From Leucobacter komagatae (lineage in GTDB: Bacteria; Actinomycetota; Actinomycetes; Actinomycetales; Microbacteriaceae): a stretch of 64,000 nt of DNA. The position numbers and the translations under genes were made by a program. This document shows, in pieces, positions 1 through 9,127 of this stretch (the first letter of the stretch is position 1; each line of letters opens with the position of its first letter). Under the pieces are notes generated by a model, which was not told the origin of the DNA, made no database searches, and was given only the letters and a program-made list of their open reading frames with translations. The DNA lies in contig NZ_JXSQ01000002.1 in NCBI RefSeq assembly GCF_000834055.1, positions 186,001-250,000 on the forward strand, in the 5' to 3' direction.

Positions 1-1016
1 AGCAGAAGCCGTTCCAGAGGATCACCTTCGAGTCGTGAAGCTGCTCGACCGTGTTCCCGCCGAGCGGCAAATGCGGCCGCCAGAGCGGCATGACGTCTTC
101 GGTGATGCCCATCGCCTTCGCGGTGTTGCGGCCAAGGTGCTGGTCGGGGAAAAACACGACGCGCTGGCCGCTCTCGAACGCCCACTCGAGCACCGTCTGC
201 GCGTTCGAGGACGTGCAGACAATGCCGCCGTTGCGCCCGCAGAACGCCTTGATCGCCGCCGAAGAGTTCATGTACGTCACCGGAATGACGGGTTGCAGAC
301 CGCCGTCGGACGCCGCCATGCGGCCGCCAGTCCCCAGCACGTCCGTGAGCTCACGCCAGCACGCCTCGACCTGCTCGATCGTCGCCATGTCTGCCATCGA
401 GCAGCCCGCAGCGAGGTTCGGGAGGATCACCGACTGCTCGGGACCCGAGAGAATGTCGGCGGTTTCGGCCATGAAGTGCACGCCGCAGAACACGAACGAC
501 ACGGCCTCCGGGTGCTGCTTCGCGGCCTGCGCGAGCATAAACGAGTCGCCAACGAAGTCGGCGTACTTCACGATCTCGTCGCGCTGGTAGAAGTGGCCAA
601 GGATCCGCACGCGCTCACCGAGCTCCTCCTTCGCAGCGGTGATCCAGGCGTCAAGCTGCTCGTCGCTCGCGTCGGTGTAGCGCGCAGGAAGGGGGGCCCT
701 GGCGGGGTGCGGATCCGGGAATCTCGTCGCCAACCGAGGCGCCGGGGCCGTAGCCAGGGCTCGTGTCGATCGACCACGGGTCATCGGCAAGTTCGGTGCC
801 GCAGGTCGCGAGCTCACTTCCAGGTGCCGTCGTTGCGCGCAGCGCGATCGGGCGCCGGTGCGGGGGTATCGCCGGGCGGCCAGCCGGCCGCGACGAGGCT
901 GGGCGCGATCCCGGCGCGGCCTGACGCTCGCTGGACTCCGCCGTTTCAATGGCGTCCGCGGCCTCAATGGCCTCGCGGGCAACGGCGCCCCTGATGAGTT
1001 CGTGCACGCTGGTCAT
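1..1016 (-). pseudogene. nadA: quinolinate synthase NadA, 3' end outside window, apparent frameshift
   Basis: Quinolinate synthase makes quinolinate from iminoaspartate and dihydroxyacetone phosphate in de novo NAD synthesis and carries a [4Fe-4S] cluster. The minus-strand frame leaving the window at base 1 shows the family blocks GHFYQRDEIVKYADFVGDS, FCGVHFMAETADI, GCSMADMATI and CTSSNAQ. The N-terminus, with CGTELADDPWSIDTSPGYGP, lies in a different frame that starts at an ATG at 1016. The two frames meet at a run of six C (minus strand, 691-696). Removing one C restores a continuous protein reading APRQGPLPARYTDASDEQ. The start overlaps the nrtR stop in an ATGA, so the two genes are co-transcribed. 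Either the run is a sequencing error or nadA is inactive in this strain. The C-terminal part is beyond the window. Confidence 0.9.
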
Positions 1017-2167
1017 GAGTTCGTCCTCGTGTTTCGTGGAGTGGTCCCGGAAGGGGCGGAGGGTGCTGGTGAGCCTGAATGGGTGCCTGCACCGGTGCCT
1101 GGACGGGAATCTGCGCTGGCATCTGTGCTGGTGCCTGCATGTGCGTCTGTGTCGGCAAGCCGGTAGAGCCTTGCCGGGCGATGCGCGCCACCCTGCTCGA
1201 GTCTGCCCGTGTCGATGAGGCCGCCGCGGGCGAGCGCTTGGCGCCGGAAGTTTGCCGGGTCGATACGCTGGCCGAGAACCGCCTCAGTCACCGTTCGCAG
1301 CTGACCGATCGTGAACTCCTGGCCGAGGAAACGGTGAGCGACAGCGGCATATTCGGTCTTCGCACGGAGCCGTTCGACCGCGTGGTCGATGATCTCAGCG
1401 TGGTCAAAGGCGAGGGGCGGGAGATCGAGAATTGAGAACCAGGCAACGTTCTGCCCCGCTGGCTGCTCAAGCGCGGCCTCGGTCTGCCGTGCACCAACGT
1501 CGCCGCCCGTCTGCGAAGACAACGGCGGGAGAGGATCATCCCAGCGGCGCGGCCGCACGGGATCGGTTGCTGCGTGCCCGGCAGACCCTGGATCGGCCGA
1601 CGCGTGATCTGTTCGCGCAGGTGCTGTTGGAGCAGCGCCAGCGCGCGCAGCATCCGTCGGCGCTGCGGACGGCTCGCCGTCGATTTCGTGCTCACCGTAC
1701 ATCGCCCAGTACGCGATCGTGACGAGCCGCTGGGCTTCAGCGGACCGCTCGACGCCTCCGAAAGAGTAGAGCTGTTCGAGGTGGCCAGGGTCTCGGCCTG
1801 CCGCAGCGCGCAGCGTGCGCAGTGCGGTGTCGGTGAGGGTTTCGTCCCACTCCGTTGGGCCGCCGGGCAACGCCCATGCGCCGAGGAATGGAGCGCGGGT
1901 GCGGCGCACGAGCGGCAGCCAGATCGTCGGTGCTTCGCTGTGCGAATCGGGCCCGGCCGCCGGCGCCGCCTGGCTTGCTGCGGTGGCTGGGGCTGCGGTG
2001 GCTGGGGCTGCGGTGGCTGGCGCAGCAGTGACGGTGGTCTCGCCGTTCGCGGCAGATGCGCCGCGTTCAGCATCGAACGGTGGCCGCAGCGCGAACGCAA
2101 CGACCGAGACGGCGACTGCGGGCGGCAGGTAGCGCCGCTCGGCGACGCTTGCGCGCTGATAGTGCAT
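1013..2167 (-). CDS. nrtR: NrtR-type Nudix-related transcriptional regulator of NAD synthesis
   Basis: The N-terminal half is a Nudix-like fold (WLPLVRRTRAPFLGAWALPGG), but its Nudix box is degenerate: the catalytic REUxEExG part reads RTLRAAAG. This fits a sensor domain rather than a hydrolase. The C-terminus (EFTIGQLRTVTEAVLG onward) matches the NrtR winged helix. Known NrtR proteins repress NAD genes and are released by ADP-ribose. Two features are odd: an N-terminal APATA tandem repeat from three 15-bp units (1977-2021), and an Ala/Pro-rich insertion of about 60 residues between the domains. I chose the ATG at 2167 (384 aa) because GGAG precedes it; in-frame ATGs at 2200 and 2182 lack a ribosome site. 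It overlaps nadA by 4 bp and has a matching operator upstream. Confidence 0.85.
   Translation of the reverse strand: MHYQRASVAERRYLPPAVAVSVVAFALRPPFDAERGASAANGETTVTAAPATAAPATAAPATAASQAAPAAGPDSHSEAPTIWLPLVRRTRAPFLGAWALPGGPTEWDETLTDTALRTLRAAAGRDPGHLEQLYSFGGVERSAEAQRLVTIAYWAMYGEHEIDGEPSAAPTDAARAGAAPTAPARTDHASADPGSAGHAATDPVRPRRWDDPLPPLSSQTGGDVGARQTEAALEQPAGQNVAWFSILDLPPLAFDHAEIIDHAVERLRAKTEYAAVAHRFLGQEFTIGQLRTVTEAVLGQRIDPANFRRQALARGGLIDTGRLEQGGAHRPARLYRLADTDAHAGTSTDASADSRPGTGAGTHSGSPAPSAPSGTTPRNTRTNS
1977..2021. repeat. three tandem 15-bp units inside nrtR
   Basis: The unit GCTGCGGTGGCTGGG (plus strand) occurs three times in a row, with one mismatch in the last base of the third copy. It encodes the APATA repeats near the NrtR N-terminus, and its length keeps the frame. 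Confidence 0.85.
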
Positions 2168-2233
2168 CCTGCTCCGATTCATGGGGTGCGGCTGGGGCAT
2201 GAGCCACGCGTGACCCGCACCCCTCGGGATGAC

Positions 2234-2254
2234 TTATGGTCATGATGACTTTAA
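2234..2254. promoter_or_regulatory. NrtR operator
   Basis: A 21-bp palindrome centred on G2244: left arm TTATGGTCAT, right arm ATGACTTTAA. Its core is GT at 2239, seven bases, then AC at 2248. This matches the GT-N7-AC core known for NrtR sites. It lies 67 bp upstream of the chosen nrtR start, so it should mediate autoregulation of nrtR-nadA. Binding is inferred, not shown. Confidence 0.8.
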
Positions 2255-2271
2255 CTCAGCATACGCTCCAT

Positions 2272-2301
2272 GCCCGCCCTGTCAAATTCGGCAGGGCGGG
2301 C
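2272..2301 (-). terminator. stem-loop downstream of hisD
   Basis: GCCCGCCCTG (2272-2281) pairs perfectly with CAGGGCGGGC (2292-2301) around a 10-nt loop, 11 bp beyond the hisD stop. No U-tract follows, so termination may be weak or factor-assisted. Confidence 0.6.
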
Positions 2302-2311
2302 GAGCAGCTAG

Positions 2312-3622
2312 CTACTCGAACCGCGCGGCAACAGCCTCCCCGTGCGCCGGGAGGCCCTCAGCCTTCGCGAACGCGATCGCGTGGGGTGCGACCTCGCGCA
2401 GCGCGTCCTCCGAGTAGTCAATGAACTGCACGGGCCGAAGGAACGTGGAGGTGTTCAGCCCCGCAGCGAATCGCGAGGTGCCCGAGGTGGGAAGCACGTG
2501 GTTCGATCCGGCACAGTAATCACCGAGCGATACCGGCGACCACGCACCGACGAAGACGGCTCCGGCGTTGCGAACCCGCGACGCCACCTCCCGCGAATTC
2601 AGCGTCATGATTTCAAGGTGCTCGGCCCCGTAACGGTCGGAGATCCTCAGTGCGGTGTCGAGATCGTCGACGAGGACGATGCGCGAGTGGTCTGCGCCGA
2701 GCGCGACGCGGGCGCGCGCCTCGTTCTGCGTGGCACCAACGCGCGCAGCGAGCTCGGTCTGCACGGCCGCCGCGAGCTGCCCCGAATCGGTCACGAGCAC
2801 GCTCGCCGCGTTCGGGTCGTGCTCGGCCTGGCTGAGCAGATCGGCCGCAACGGTGGCGGGGTTCGCGCTCGCGTCAGCGATGACCATGATCTCGGTTGGC
2901 CCGGCGACGGCATCGATGCCGACATCGCCGCGCACGAGGTTCTTCGCTGAAGCAACGAACACGTTGCCAGGGCCAGTAATCACATCGACACTCTCAAGCG
3001 CGGCCCCCGCAACACTCTCGGGCAGCCCGTAGGCGAGCGCGGCGATGGCCTGCGCGCCACCCATCGCGTACACCTCTGTCACCCCGAGAGCGGCGCACGC
3101 AGCGAGCACGGAGCTCGCTGGCAGCCCGGTGTCTCGGTTCGGAGGCGAGACCACCGCGAGCGACTCGACACCTGCGACCTGCGCCGGGACAACGTTCATA
3201 ATCACGCTCGACGCGTACGCCGCGAGACCGCCAGGCGCGTAGAGTCCGACGCGCCGCACAGGGAAATACTCTTGCCGAACCACCGCGCCGGCCGCCACCT
3301 CGGTGGACACCGCGGTCGGGAGCTGCGCGCGGTGTCCAGCCGTGACACGCTCGATCGAGATTTGGATAGCCTCACACAGGGCGGCAGGGGCCTCCGCCCA
3401 TGCCCGCTCGAGCTCCTCGGCCGGCACGCGAAGCGCCGATGGCCGAATGCCGTCAAACCGCTCGGTCGCGTCAAGCACCGCCTCGGTGCCGCGCGTTCGC
3501 ACGTCGGCGATGATCTCGGCGACAGCCTCGGACGCGCTCGCGACGCTCATTGTTGCGCGCGGGATGGCAAACGATGCCGCCTCGGGGTTTCCGCGAAGGT
3601 CGGTGGTCTGCATGATGCTCAT
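2312..3622 (-). CDS. hisD: histidinol dehydrogenase
   Basis: HisD oxidises L-histidinol to L-histidine in two NAD-dependent steps, the last stage of histidine synthesis. The protein has 436 residues, the usual size. It shows GLYAPGGLAAYASSVIMNVVPA, a dehydrogenase core with GPGNVFVASAKNLV and GIDAVAGPTEIMVIAD, QAEHDPNA with Zn-ligand-type residues, and SDRYGAEHLEIMT with the catalytic Glu-His region. SLGDYCAGSNHVLPT near the C-terminus supplies the late conserved residues. AAAGGAAA precedes the ATG at 3622. It stands alone on the minus strand, with no other his genes next to it and a stem-loop behind it. Confidence 0.95.
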   Translation of the reverse strand: MSIMQTTDLRGNPEAASFAIPRATMSVASASEAVAEIIADVRTRGTEAVLDATERFDGIRPSALRVPAEELERAWAEAPAALCEAIQISIERVTAGHRAQLPTAVSTEVAAGAVVRQEYFPVRRVGLYAPGGLAAYASSVIMNVVPAQVAGVESLAVVSPPNRDTGLPASSVLAACAALGVTEVYAMGGAQAIAALAYGLPESVAGAALESVDVITGPGNVFVASAKNLVRGDVGIDAVAGPTEIMVIADASANPATVAADLLSQAEHDPNAASVLVTDSGQLAAAVQTELAARVGATQNEARARVALGADHSRIVLVDDLDTALRISDRYGAEHLEIMTLNSREVASRVRNAGAVFVGAWSPVSLGDYCAGSNHVLPTSGTSRFAAGLNTSTFLRPVQFIDYSEDALREVAPHAIAFAKAEGLPAHGEAVAARFE

Positions 3623-3751
3623 GGGTTTCCTTTCAGGGCTGCGCGTGCAGCCAGGTATTCGCCCCCGGCACGAGCATGCCAGGGCAGGTGGCGGGTGTGT
3701 GCTGCCCGTATGCTGGGATGAAGCACACGGCGACAGGGATCTTGGAGGCGT

Positions 3752-4397
3752 ATGGATTCGACAGCGGACTCCGCAGGTACCGGGAAGCGTTCCGGGCTGG
3801 GAAGAGATCGGCTGCTCGCGGCCGCGTCGCGAGGTGATCTCAGAGTTCGGGGTTGAGGGGCTGCGCGTTCGCAGGCTTGCCGCTGCAGCTGGCGTGTCTC
3901 CCCCACTCGTTTCATACCACTACCCCGACCAGGCGACCCTCATCGAGAGCGTCCACAGAGAGCTCGTGCTCGACTACTTCGTGTACCGCGAGTCGGCGGC
4001 GAACGCTGCGAGCGGTCCGGTCGAGAAGCTCCGCGCCTGCGCCAGGGCTGGGCTGCCGCCCGCCGTTGACCCTGCGCTCGTCGCTCCGCTCTTCGAGCTG
4101 CACGGACTCGCCCGCCGACACAGCAAGCACGCCGAAGCGATGAGCGGTCTGTGGCACAGCGAACACGCTCTCTATCTGGGCATCATTGAGGCCGGCGTGC
4201 GCGAGGGAGTCTTTTCGCTCGTGCGATCTGCTTCCGACGTTGCCGGAACCCTCCTCGCGCTCGAAGACGGACTCGCGCTCCACCTCGTCGGAGACAACAA
4301 CTCGATGAGCGGGGAATGGGCACTCGGAACGCTGTTGCACACCGCCGCGCTCGAGCTTGGCTGCCCAGAGCTCGAGCACAGCAGCCTGCTCCCCTAG
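3752..4397 (+). pseudogene. TetR-family regulator, frameshifted in the DNA-binding domain
   Basis: An ATG at 3752 with GGAGG four bases upstream opens a frame reading MDSTADSAGTGKRSGLGRDR then LLAAASR, a normal TetR first helix. That frame hits a stop at 3857. The rest of the protein (VISEFGVEGLRVRRLAAAAG, then VSPPLVSYHYPDQATLIESV and the ligand domain) continues in another frame from about 3834. The join GCGTCGCGAGGTG looks like loss of one AG from GAGAG. If repaired, the product is about 215 aa. Its 3' end overlaps the convergent APC permease by 3 bp, so that permease is a plausible target. Confidence 0.8.
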
Positions 4398-5824
4398 CTC
4401 GCGTCGACAGTTTCGCTTGGTTCGACGGTTTCGCTGGGGATCGCGCCGACCTCGGTCGTGAGCGTTCCCGGACGGTGTGGGAGGAACATGCCCGCGACAA
4501 ATGCGAGCACAAGGATCCCGCCCCAAATGAACGCCGGGACAATCCCACCAACGAGGAACGGCAGGTTCCACACGGAGATACCAAGCACGAGCAGAAGGCC
4601 GATTCCGCCGAGCACCGCGGAGAGGGTGACCCAGCTCGACGGCGCATCGCTGCCGCGGTGCGCGCGCCCGAAGGCGATCACCGCAACGCTTGTAAGCGTC
4701 ATCATCCAAATCACGCCCACGGCCCCAGCACCCGAGTACCAGGCGTAGATCTGGGTTACCGGGTCGAGCTGCGCGAGGGCCGAAACGACAACCACAACCG
4801 AGGTGATGATGCTCACCCAGAGCGACGCGCGCGACGGGGCGCGGTGCCGCTCGTGCACGGTCGCGAGGCTCGCGGGGAGCACGCCACGCTGGCCGAGGGT
4901 GAAGAGGTAGCGGGTGACGATGTTGTGGAACGACAGCATGCAGGCGAACATGCTCGTCACGACGAGCACCTGCACGATATCCGCCGCGATCGGTGCCACG
5001 ACGTTGCCCGCGAGCTCGATGACGACCTGGTCTGGGGCTTCGTTTGACGCCGCGACAGCGTTGTCGACGCCGAGACCGGCGATCACAAGCCACGCGGAGA
5101 AGAAGTAGAGCGCGCCAACGGAGAAGACCGCGATGTACGTTGCGCGCGGGATGGTGCGGTTCGGATCCTTCGCCTCATTGCGGAACACAGCCGTGGCCTC
5201 GAACCCGAAGAACCCGAGGAACGCGAAGAGCAGACCGAGCCCGGGTGCGCCGACGAGCGCTTCTGCGGGAATGAGCGGGGTGACCGAGAGCTCGCTACCC
5301 GAAAACAGCACGCCAAGGTCGATCGCGAGCACCGCGATCACTTCGAGCACGAGCACGACCCCGAGCACCTTTGCCGAGAGCTCGATATCGCGGTAGCCGA
5401 GCAGCCCGACGATGACGAGCATGACCGCGGAGACGATCCACCACGGCGGCGCGAACCCGAACGAGCGGTCGAGCAGGTTCACCGTTTGGACCCCGAGGTA
5501 GCAGGTCATCGAGACCGTCAGCAGTACGTAGGAGAGCATCGCGATCGAGGCGGTGCCGAGGCCAGCGCGCCTGCCAAGGCCGCGGTGCACATACGAGTAA
5601 AACGCGCCCGCGTCTGGCACGCGCGGCGTCATCCAGGCGTAGCCAACCGAGAACAGCAGCAGGATCGCCGTCGCGACGAGGATCATCGTCGGCGCACCGA
5701 CCGAGCCGGAAACAGAAATGATGAGCGGGAAGTTGGCTGCGACGACGGTAATTGGTGCGGCAGCCGCAATAACCATAAAGACGATCCCGGACACTCCGAG
5801 TCGACGATTTAGCGTGGCACTCAA
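4394..5824 (-). CDS. APC-family amino acid permease
   Basis: A 476-residue membrane protein with about 12 hydrophobic segments. It starts with the APC signature RRLGVSGIVFMVIAAAAPIT and has the substrate-loop motif FGFEATAVFRNEAKDPNRTI in the middle. Members of the amino acid-polyamine-organocation superfamily take up or exchange amino acids by proton symport or antiport; the substrate cannot be read here. The start codon is TTG at 5824, chosen because AAAGGAGG lies six bases upstream and no ATG is near. The C-terminal tail (ETVEPSETVDAS) is hydrophilic. It is convergent with the damaged TetR gene and overlaps its end. Confidence 0.9.
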   Translation of the reverse strand: MSATLNRRLGVSGIVFMVIAAAAPITVVAANFPLIISVSGSVGAPTMILVATAILLLFSVGYAWMTPRVPDAGAFYSYVHRGLGRRAGLGTASIAMLSYVLLTVSMTCYLGVQTVNLLDRSFGFAPPWWIVSAVMLVIVGLLGYRDIELSAKVLGVVLVLEVIAVLAIDLGVLFSGSELSVTPLIPAEALVGAPGLGLLFAFLGFFGFEATAVFRNEAKDPNRTIPRATYIAVFSVGALYFFSAWLVIAGLGVDNAVAASNEAPDQVVIELAGNVVAPIAADIVQVLVVTSMFACMLSFHNIVTRYLFTLGQRGVLPASLATVHERHRAPSRASLWVSIITSVVVVVSALAQLDPVTQIYAWYSGAGAVGVIWMMTLTSVAVIAFGRAHRGSDAPSSWVTLSAVLGGIGLLLVLGISVWNLPFLVGGIVPAFIWGGILVLAFVAGMFLPHRPGTLTTEVGAIPSETVEPSETVDAS

Positions 5825-6152
5825 GGCGCCTCCTTTGTAATGACGAGAACTTGCGGGTTGATCGCGTCAGGCCAGCATCACTGCCGCCATCCGCGCCGAC
5901 GATGACTGAAGGCCTGGCGAACCGACAGCCTGCCGCCATCGCAACCTATAACTCAGCGGTGAGCGTGTCCCCCGGACCTTCTCATTTCACAATAGGCTGC
6001 GGCTTTCAGCATATCCTGAACATTTGTTAAGTCGCGTCCGGGATCGCGGACTGAGCTCGGGGCTGCCGAGGGCAGACCTGGTTGCTTCGGAGGGCCTGCC
6101 TCCTCCATAGGCGTGGCTAGGCTTGAGACAGTCAGCACCATTGGAGGCGCAC
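5825..6152. other. intergenic region between divergent genes
   Basis: These 328 bp hold the promoters for the APC permease (minus) and the small membrane protein (plus). The stretch 5985-6035 is more A/T-rich than its surroundings. I see no convincing palindrome, RNA gene or reading frame. Confidence 0.5.
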
Positions 6153-6518
6153 ATGATCACCGAAGTACTTGCAAGTGCACCTGGAAGCTATGCGCTCGCG
6201 GCGATCGCCGGGGTCGGCGTTGGTCTGTCCCTCAGCGCGCGCTCGACGGCAGCGAGAGTCGGGGCAATGCTCAACATTGTGGCTTTCACGGCGATCGCCG
6301 CGACACACCTCACGCACGCGCTCTGGGCTGGCCCAATCTTCGCGCTCGCTTCAGCATTCACCCTCCTCACCCGCGACGTGCATCAGTACGCCAACAGCCC
6401 AATGCTGGCGGGCACTCCATACGCGCAGCGTCTTCTGCTGATGCTCGTGCACGGCAAGAAGATCAAGGCGAGCAGCGCGCTCGCGCTGAGTAACGGAGCA
6501 ACCGCGCAGCAGAGCTAG
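6153..6518 (+). CDS. small membrane protein of unknown function
   Basis: The 121-residue product has three hydrophobic stretches: residues about 10-28 (YALAAIAGVGVGLSLSA), 37-55 (MLNIVAFTAIAATHLTHALW) and 58-72 (PIFALASAFTLLTRDV). A basic tail follows (HGKKIKASSALALS). I recognise no family. The ATG at 6153 is preceded by GGAGG seven bases away; an in-frame ATG 30 bp upstream has no ribosome site. The last codons and stop lie inside a 54-bp tandem duplication, so the present C-terminus may be recent. No operon partner is visible. Confidence 0.7.
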   Translation: MITEVLASAPGSYALAAIAGVGVGLSLSARSTAARVGAMLNIVAFTAIAATHLTHALWAGPIFALASAFTLLTRDVHQYANSPMLAGTPYAQRLLLMLVHGKKIKASSALALSNGATAQQS

Positions 6519-6588
6519 CGCTGAGCAGCAGATGTCGCGCTGAGCAGCAGAGCAACCGCGCAGCAGAGCTAGCGCTGAGCGGCAGAGC
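6481..6588. repeat. 54-bp tandem duplication over a gene end
   Basis: Bases 6481-6534 and 6535-6588 are direct copies differing at about six positions. The first copy contains the end of the small membrane protein gene, including its TAG; the second repeats that coding end and stop outside the gene. Confidence 0.85.
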
Positions 6589-6782
6589 AGCGCCCGACTG
6601 CCGAGGAGCTGCCCGCGCCCGACGATCCGCCCGGTCGATGATCCGCACTACCGACGAAAACTGCAATAACTCCGCCCGATCCGCCGCAAAACGTCCTCTC
6701 TTCGGCAGATCCAAGAGTTAACGCCGCACCGAATCGAAAGCGCGCGGAAAAGGGCAGCGCAGCGGGAAGACTCGGGCCTTGC

Positions 6783-9041
6783 CTAGCCCCCAGCACCGCG
6801 CAGCAGCCGCTGCAGTCCGCGCACGGCCCGATCACCCTTGCTCCCGAGCGGATTGTCGATGAGCATGTACGTCCAGGTCGACGACGGCCTGCGCACGGCC
6901 GCAGCTACTGCCGCGGCCAGGTCGTCAAGGTCGAGCCCCGCGAGGTCAGCGGCCGCGCGGGCATAGACGGCGTCGAAGAACCCGTCGAACTCCTTGAGCG
7001 CCTGCAGGTGGAACGCGTCGGTTGGGTTCTCGTCGGCGAGGGCCCGGAGGTGGATCCCGTCGCGCAACTCACTCAACGCTCCAAGGTGGTCGCTCCAGCA
7101 CTCGTCAAGCCGCCAGAGCACGATGTCGCGGCACGCGCGACCAGCTACTTCCGGCCCGGCGCTCGACACGAGCCGCTCGATGAGTTCGGGATCCGCCGCA
7201 GTGACCCCTGCGAGGCTCTCCTCGCCCCCGCCGAGCACCTCCTCGCGGTGCCGGAGCACCTTGCCGCGCTGCTTGGAGAAAGCCTGGCTGTAACTCCAGG
7301 TTGCCCGGTGCTGGTCGAGGCGAATCGACTCCGCTATGTCCTGAGACGCGAACGCGATCTCCACAAGTTCGCGCTCACTCGGCTCGGAACCGGCCCGCGC
7401 AAGCTTCGCCCGCATGAACTCGGGCGCGTTTTCGGCGACGAGCGCGTCCTCCATCGAGACGTACACCCGCGTGGATCCGGGGTCCCCCTGCCGCCCTGCC
7501 CGCCCGAGGAGCTGGGCGTCGAGTCTGCGCGAGGGATACATGCCCGTTGCGAGCACGCGGAGCCCACCGAGAGCGAGCACTTCGAAGCGGCGCTCCCCCA
7601 CCGGCCCGCCGAGCAGGATGTCGGTGCCACGGCCGGAGAGCTGCGTTGAGATGGTGACGGCCCCGAGGTCGCCCGCGGCCGCGACGATTTCGGCCTCGGC
7701 CTCGTCGTTGCGGGCGTTCAGCACGCGGGCGGTGACGCCGAGCTCGGCGAGCGACGCGCTCAGGCGAGCGGCCAGCGCCTCCGATTCCTCGACCGACTGC
7801 GTGCCGACGAGCACCGGTCGCCCGCTCGCACCGCACGCGAGCACCTCTGCGGCGACCGCGCGGTCGCGCTCCTCGCGGGTGCGGAACGCCGCCGGCGACT
7901 CGTCGACGCGCACGTTCGGGCGGTCGCGATCCACCCTGCCAGTGCGCACGCTGTAGAACTCCTCCAGTTCGGCGGCGACCGCTCGCAGCGTGCCGCTCAT
8001 GCCGGAAAGCAGCTCGTAGCGGCCGAGGAGCTCCTGCACCGTGACCGTGTCGAGGATCACCCCTGGTCCGGTCGCGGCGAGCCCCTCCTTGGCCTCGACA
8101 GCTGCGTGTAGGCCGTCGGGCCAGCGCTGTCGCTTGGCGACGCGGCCGCGGCTCGCGCTCACGAGCTTCACCTCGCCAGCGCGCACGACGTAGTCGACGT
8201 CGCGCTCGGCGATCGCGACCGCCATCAGCGCGACGTTAATGCGCGAGAGCGCCTCGCCGTCGCCGCTGTCGTAGAGGTTTGCGATGCCGAGGGCGCGCTC
8301 GACGCGCGAGACGCCCGCGTCGGTGAGAAACGCGGTGGATCGCTGCTCGTCAAACTCGAAGTCGGCCCCGGGACGCAGGTCCGCGACGATGCTGATCTCG
8401 CGCCTGAAATCTTGTGGATCGTACGGGCTGTTGCCCGCGAGCACGAGCGGCGACACCGCCTCGTCGATCATCACGGCGTCAGCCTCGTCGACGATCGCGA
8501 CGTCGAACGCCGGCTCCACCCGCCCGCTCGCGTCCGACGCGACCCCGTCGCGGAGCACGTCGTAGCCGACCTCGCTCACAGCCGCGTAGAGCACCTGCGC
8601 CCGGTACGCACTGCGGCGCTCGTCGCGGGTCGTATCCTGCCCAATGGCTGCAACCGTGATCCCGAGGGCGTCAAAGAGCGGCCCCATCCAGGCTGCATCG
8701 CGCCTGGCGAGGTAGTCGTTGACGGAGAGCACGTGCACCTGCCGGCCGCGGAGCGCGTGGCAGGCCGCGGCGATCGCGCCGACAAGCGTCTTCCCCTCAC
8801 CGGTGTCCATCTCGACGCCGCGCCCGTCGAGGAGCGCGCCGGCGGCAGTGAGCTGCGGCAGCGTTGGGGTGAGGCCGAGCTCGCTGCTGCAAAGCGCCGC
8901 GACGGCGGCCAGCTCACCCGCTGGATCGTCAGCGAGTCGCGCGTACTTCGCGAACGACACCGTCCCCGGCATGCCGGCCATGCGTAGCAGCCACGGCGGG
9001 AGGCGCTTCGTGAGCGAGCGGGAGGGGTCAAAAGAAGCCAT
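6783..9041 (-). CDS. secA2: accessory Sec translocase ATPase SecA2
   Basis: A DEAD-type SecA motor. Walker A is GEGKT (residues 81-85), followed by VNDYLARRDAAWM (about 107-119), DEAD (185-188), GMSGT (347-351), GRGTD (470-474) and GRAGRQGD (513-520). At 752 residues it is shorter than housekeeping SecA (about 900) and lacks the C-terminal zinc-binding tail, as actinobacterial SecA2 proteins do. SecA2 exports a subset of proteins, often surface or cell-wall factors, through SecYEG. The ATG at 9041 has no ribosome site; a TACAGT hexamer five bases upstream suggests a leaderless transcript. It is flanked on the minus strand by the PPGG-repeat membrane protein, but no link is proven. Confidence 0.9.
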   Translation of the reverse strand: MASFDPSRSLTKRLPPWLLRMAGMPGTVSFAKYARLADDPAGELAAVAALCSSELGLTPTLPQLTAAGALLDGRGVEMDTGEGKTLVGAIAAACHALRGRQVHVLSVNDYLARRDAAWMGPLFDALGITVAAIGQDTTRDERRSAYRAQVLYAAVSEVGYDVLRDGVASDASGRVEPAFDVAIVDEADAVMIDEAVSPLVLAGNSPYDPQDFRREISIVADLRPGADFEFDEQRSTAFLTDAGVSRVERALGIANLYDSGDGEALSRINVALMAVAIAERDVDYVVRAGEVKLVSASRGRVAKRQRWPDGLHAAVEAKEGLAATGPGVILDTVTVQELLGRYELLSGMSGTLRAVAAELEEFYSVRTGRVDRDRPNVRVDESPAAFRTREERDRAVAAEVLACGASGRPVLVGTQSVEESEALAARLSASLAELGVTARVLNARNDEAEAEIVAAAGDLGAVTISTQLSGRGTDILLGGPVGERRFEVLALGGLRVLATGMYPSRRLDAQLLGRAGRQGDPGSTRVYVSMEDALVAENAPEFMRAKLARAGSEPSERELVEIAFASQDIAESIRLDQHRATWSYSQAFSKQRGKVLRHREEVLGGGEESLAGVTAADPELIERLVSSAGPEVAGRACRDIVLWRLDECWSDHLGALSELRDGIHLRALADENPTDAFHLQALKEFDGFFDAVYARAAADLAGLDLDDLAAAVAAAVRRPSSTWTYMLIDNPLGSKGDRAVRGLQRLLRGAGG

Positions 9042-9127
9042 AGTGCACTGTACCGGGCGGGCATGGTGCGCCGCTCAGGTGGCGGAGCGTTGCGCGTGCG
9101 GCGCAATCTGTGGCGACAGCACCGCGA

